DNA of 64,000 bases, taken from Flavobacterium antarcticum DSM 19726. GTDB taxonomy: Bacteria > Bacteroidota > Bacteroidia > Flavobacteriales > Flavobacteriaceae. The notes under the pieces are model-generated. The model made no database searches, was not told the DNA's origin, and saw only the letters and a list, made by a program, of their open reading frames with translations. Within the stretch, counting starts at the first letter, position 1. Every line of letters starts with the position of its first letter. This document shows, in pieces, positions 62,359 through 64,000 of this stretch. The position numbers and the translations under genes are program-made. Location of the stretch: contig NZ_ATTM01000008.1 in assembly GCF_000419685.1 (NCBI RefSeq), forward strand, positions 1-64,000, given 5' to 3'.

Positions 62359-64000
62359 TCAGATTCCCGTTACTATAAATTCACTTCTTCTATTGAATTG
62401 GTGTTGTACTTCCGAACATGGAATTCCATCAGCACAACTGTTTATTAGTTCTGTTTCTCCACATCCTTTTCCTGTCAACCGATTCGCTTCAATGCCGTTT
62501 TCTACGAACCATTTCAACGTAGCTTTTGCTCTCTTATTTGACAAAATCAGATTATTTTCATCCGTATCACGACTGTCGGTATGGGATTTTATAATTATGG
62601 TTACTGAAGGACTTTGTTGTAAAACTCTTTTAATTTTAGCCAACTCAATTGCCGCATCTTCGCGGATGTCCCATTTCCCGAGGTCGAAATAAATAGGCAA
62701 TAGCGATAAATTTTTAGCCAAATCGTCTCCAATTTTAAAAGCAGGTTGGACTTGCTGTATAATTATGTTTTGAAGATGCATTTCCTCATTTACTCTTGGC
62801 AGCACCACAATTTCCTGCGAAACAAATCCATCTGAGGTGAATTCGATGGTATATTCTTGTTGGCACTCGACAGTAAAATGATAACGACCTTCTGTGTCCG
62901 CTGTCGTTGTGGAAATTTGCGTTCTATTGGCGTCAAGCAATCGAATTACCGGGTTTAATTGTAAATCTGTCTGTTGTGCTGCAACCACACTTCCTTCCAA
63001 AATCGTTTCGCACGGCAGTGAAATTACTTCCTCAAATTCGTAGATGTCGTCCATTCCAATTCCATTGACACGATTTGACGTGAAATAACCGGTTTTAGTC
63101 GTTTCGTTCATTATAAATCCGAAATCATCCATGGCAGAATTTACAGGCGTTCCTACATTTTGAGGTGGTGAAATTTTAAAATTACCTGTTATATTTGACA
63201 CAAAAATGTCTAAACCTCCAAAACCATCGTGACGGTCTGAAGAAAAATACAATTTGTTGTTTTGACTTGCAAAAGGAAAAGTTTCTCGTCCAAACGTATT
63301 GATGTTTTTTCCTAAATTTTGAGGCGTTGCAAAACTACCGTCGTCATTTATAGCAACGCTATACAAATCGGATTGTCCAAAACCGCCGGGTTGATCGGAA
63401 GCAAAATACATTGTTTTTTCGTCGAAACTTAAAGCGGGATGAGCCACATTATACCTGTCGCTGCAGAACGATAACGGACCAATAACTTTCCATTCTTCGT
63501 CAATTTTTACTGCTTTGTAGATTTTCAGTAAAGTCGTTTGGTCTTCATTTGTTCCCGGTTTATTGCGATCAGAGTTATTTCTAGTGAAATACACCGTCAA
63601 TCCATCTTTTGTAAAAACAGCAGTAGATTCATTAAATTTAGAATTGATGCTTTTTGAAAATTTAGCAGGCTTGTCATTTGCTGTATCCGAATGAACCACA
63701 TATAAATCCGTAAAACGATGGTTGGTCCAAGAGTGTTTGCGTTTGAAAATTGTTCCTGTGTCTCTTGTAGAAGCAAAAACAATTTTGTCACCAAAATAAG
63801 ACGGTCCAAAATCAGAAAGTGCGGAGTTAAAAGAGGCCAACTTGACATTAAATCTACCGGAATTTTTAATTCGATTCGTTTCTATGGGTTGATTAGACCG
63901 ACTTGAGTCATCCGTATTTTCATTGGGAAAATGCAACTCCATTTTTTTCAAAAGCGTCGTAGATCTATCTTCTTTTCCAATAGATTTCAGTGTTTGTGCA
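62359..64000 (-). CDS. PD40/OmpA-family outer-membrane protein, 5' end outside window
   Basis: The frame is open to the right edge, so the N-terminus is missing (546 codons visible). WD40-like PD40 repeats follow (FASTRDTGTIF, YFTRNNSDRNKPG, YFASDQPGGFGQSDLY, YFSSDRHDGFGGLDIF, YFTSNRVNGIGMDDIY), then a carboxypeptidase-regulatory-like module (about 340-410) and a C-terminal OmpA domain (about 435-545) with IIKSHTDSRDTDENNLILSN. The OmpA domain binds peptidoglycan. Such proteins, often with N-terminal TPRs, are common in flavobacterial gliding/Type 9 secretion loci; a direct link is not shown here. Confidence 0.92.
   Translation of the reverse strand, partial: AQTLKSIGKEDRSTTLLKKMELHFPNENTDDSSRSNQPIETNRIKNSGRFNVKLASFNSALSDFGPSYFGDKIVFASTRDTGTIFKRKHSWTNHRFTDLYVVHSDTANDKPAKFSKSINSKFNESTAVFTKDGLTVYFTRNNSDRNKPGTNEDQTTLLKIYKAVKIDEEWKVIGPLSFCSDRYNVAHPALSFDEKTMYFASDQPGGFGQSDLYSVAINDDGSFATPQNLGKNINTFGRETFPFASQNNKLYFSSDRHDGFGGLDIFVSNITGNFKISPPQNVGTPVNSAMDDFGFIMNETTKTGYFTSNRVNGIGMDDIYEFEEVISLPCETILEGSVVAAQQTDLQLNPVIRLLDANRTQISTTTADTEGRYHFTVECQQEYTIEFTSDGFVSQEIVVLPRVNEEMHLQNIIIQQVQPAFKIGDDLAKNLSLLPIYFDLGKWDIREDAAIELAKIKRVLQQSPSVTIIIKSHTDSRDTDENNLILSNKRAKATLKWFVENGIEANRLTGKGCGETELINSCADGIPCSEVQHQFNRRSEFIVTGI

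Noticed and set aside
1..64000. CRISPR arrays, insertion sequences or phage genes
   Set aside because: No regularly spaced direct repeats, transposase motifs or phage structural genes were recognised in the window.

Overview
This 64-kb window looks like chromosome of a Flavobacteriaceae bacterium, most likely Flavobacterium or a close relative. The DNA is AT-rich. Promoters follow the Bacteroidetes -7 pattern TAnnTTTG and Shine-Dalgarno sequences are mostly absent. Several products are typical of the phylum: a TPR/AraC hybrid regulator, an AQVGIGT-type collagen-like surface protein, a DUF5117-type metalloprotease, a 482-aa GAPDH and a PD40/OmpA protein. Genus is inferred from these traits; no rRNA is present to confirm it.

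Left part (1-18.8 kb), accessory in character. It opens with a truncated collagen-like surface protein preceded by a nested palindrome array, a TPR/AraC regulator, a DUF3891 protein, a small membrane protein and a single-domain response regulator. A stress/repair group follows: a CinA-C-like protein with a perfect FNR-type box upstream, Ku, and a convergent three-domain LigD (bacterial NHEJ). At 10.3 kb lies a bare 3' half of a CAU-anticodon tRNA with its terminator and a 12-bp tandem repeat beside it, best read as the right attachment scar of an integrated element extending leftward. Next come decayed ORFs, three secreted proteins (one unknown, one PDZ/Sel1-like, one fibronectin III), a PAS-LuxR regulator, and a two-gene operon of an ATP-cone/PD-(D/E)XK nuclease and a beta-CASP RNase. 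That operon is the most interesting candidate for a little-described system.

Copper and NO region (18.9-37.7 kb). A minus-strand copper cluster holds a Cys/His-rich secreted peptide, an HMA-DUF3347 protein, an HMA protein, an outer-membrane barrel, a CopA P-type ATPase, a DUF305 protein and a multicopper oxidase fused to a CopB-like barrel. After a trans-sulfuration-type PLP enzyme, a metalloprotease, an NlpE-like lipoprotein and a group II decarboxylase comes a plus-strand NO/electron-transfer group: azurin with an FNR-type palindrome at class II distance from its -7 box, the RIC di-iron repair protein, an oxidase-subunit-I-like membrane protein and a frameshifted CopD-like gene.

Right part (37.8-64 kb), mostly housekeeping: hisS, prmC, ribD (GTG start, apparently leaderless), a HAD hydrolase, a YigZ protein, a thioesterase, dnaA, a low-molecular-weight phosphatase, an RsmI-type methyltransferase, a lysozyme-like protein, a DUF2279 protein, mltG, dapF, an HtrA protease, mepB, gap and aconitase. 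It ends with an envelope-biogenesis operon (two-rotamase PPIase, SurA-N lipoprotein, SurA-like PPIase, MoxR ATPase) and a truncated PD40/OmpA protein. No CRISPR array, insertion sequence or rRNA was recognised.
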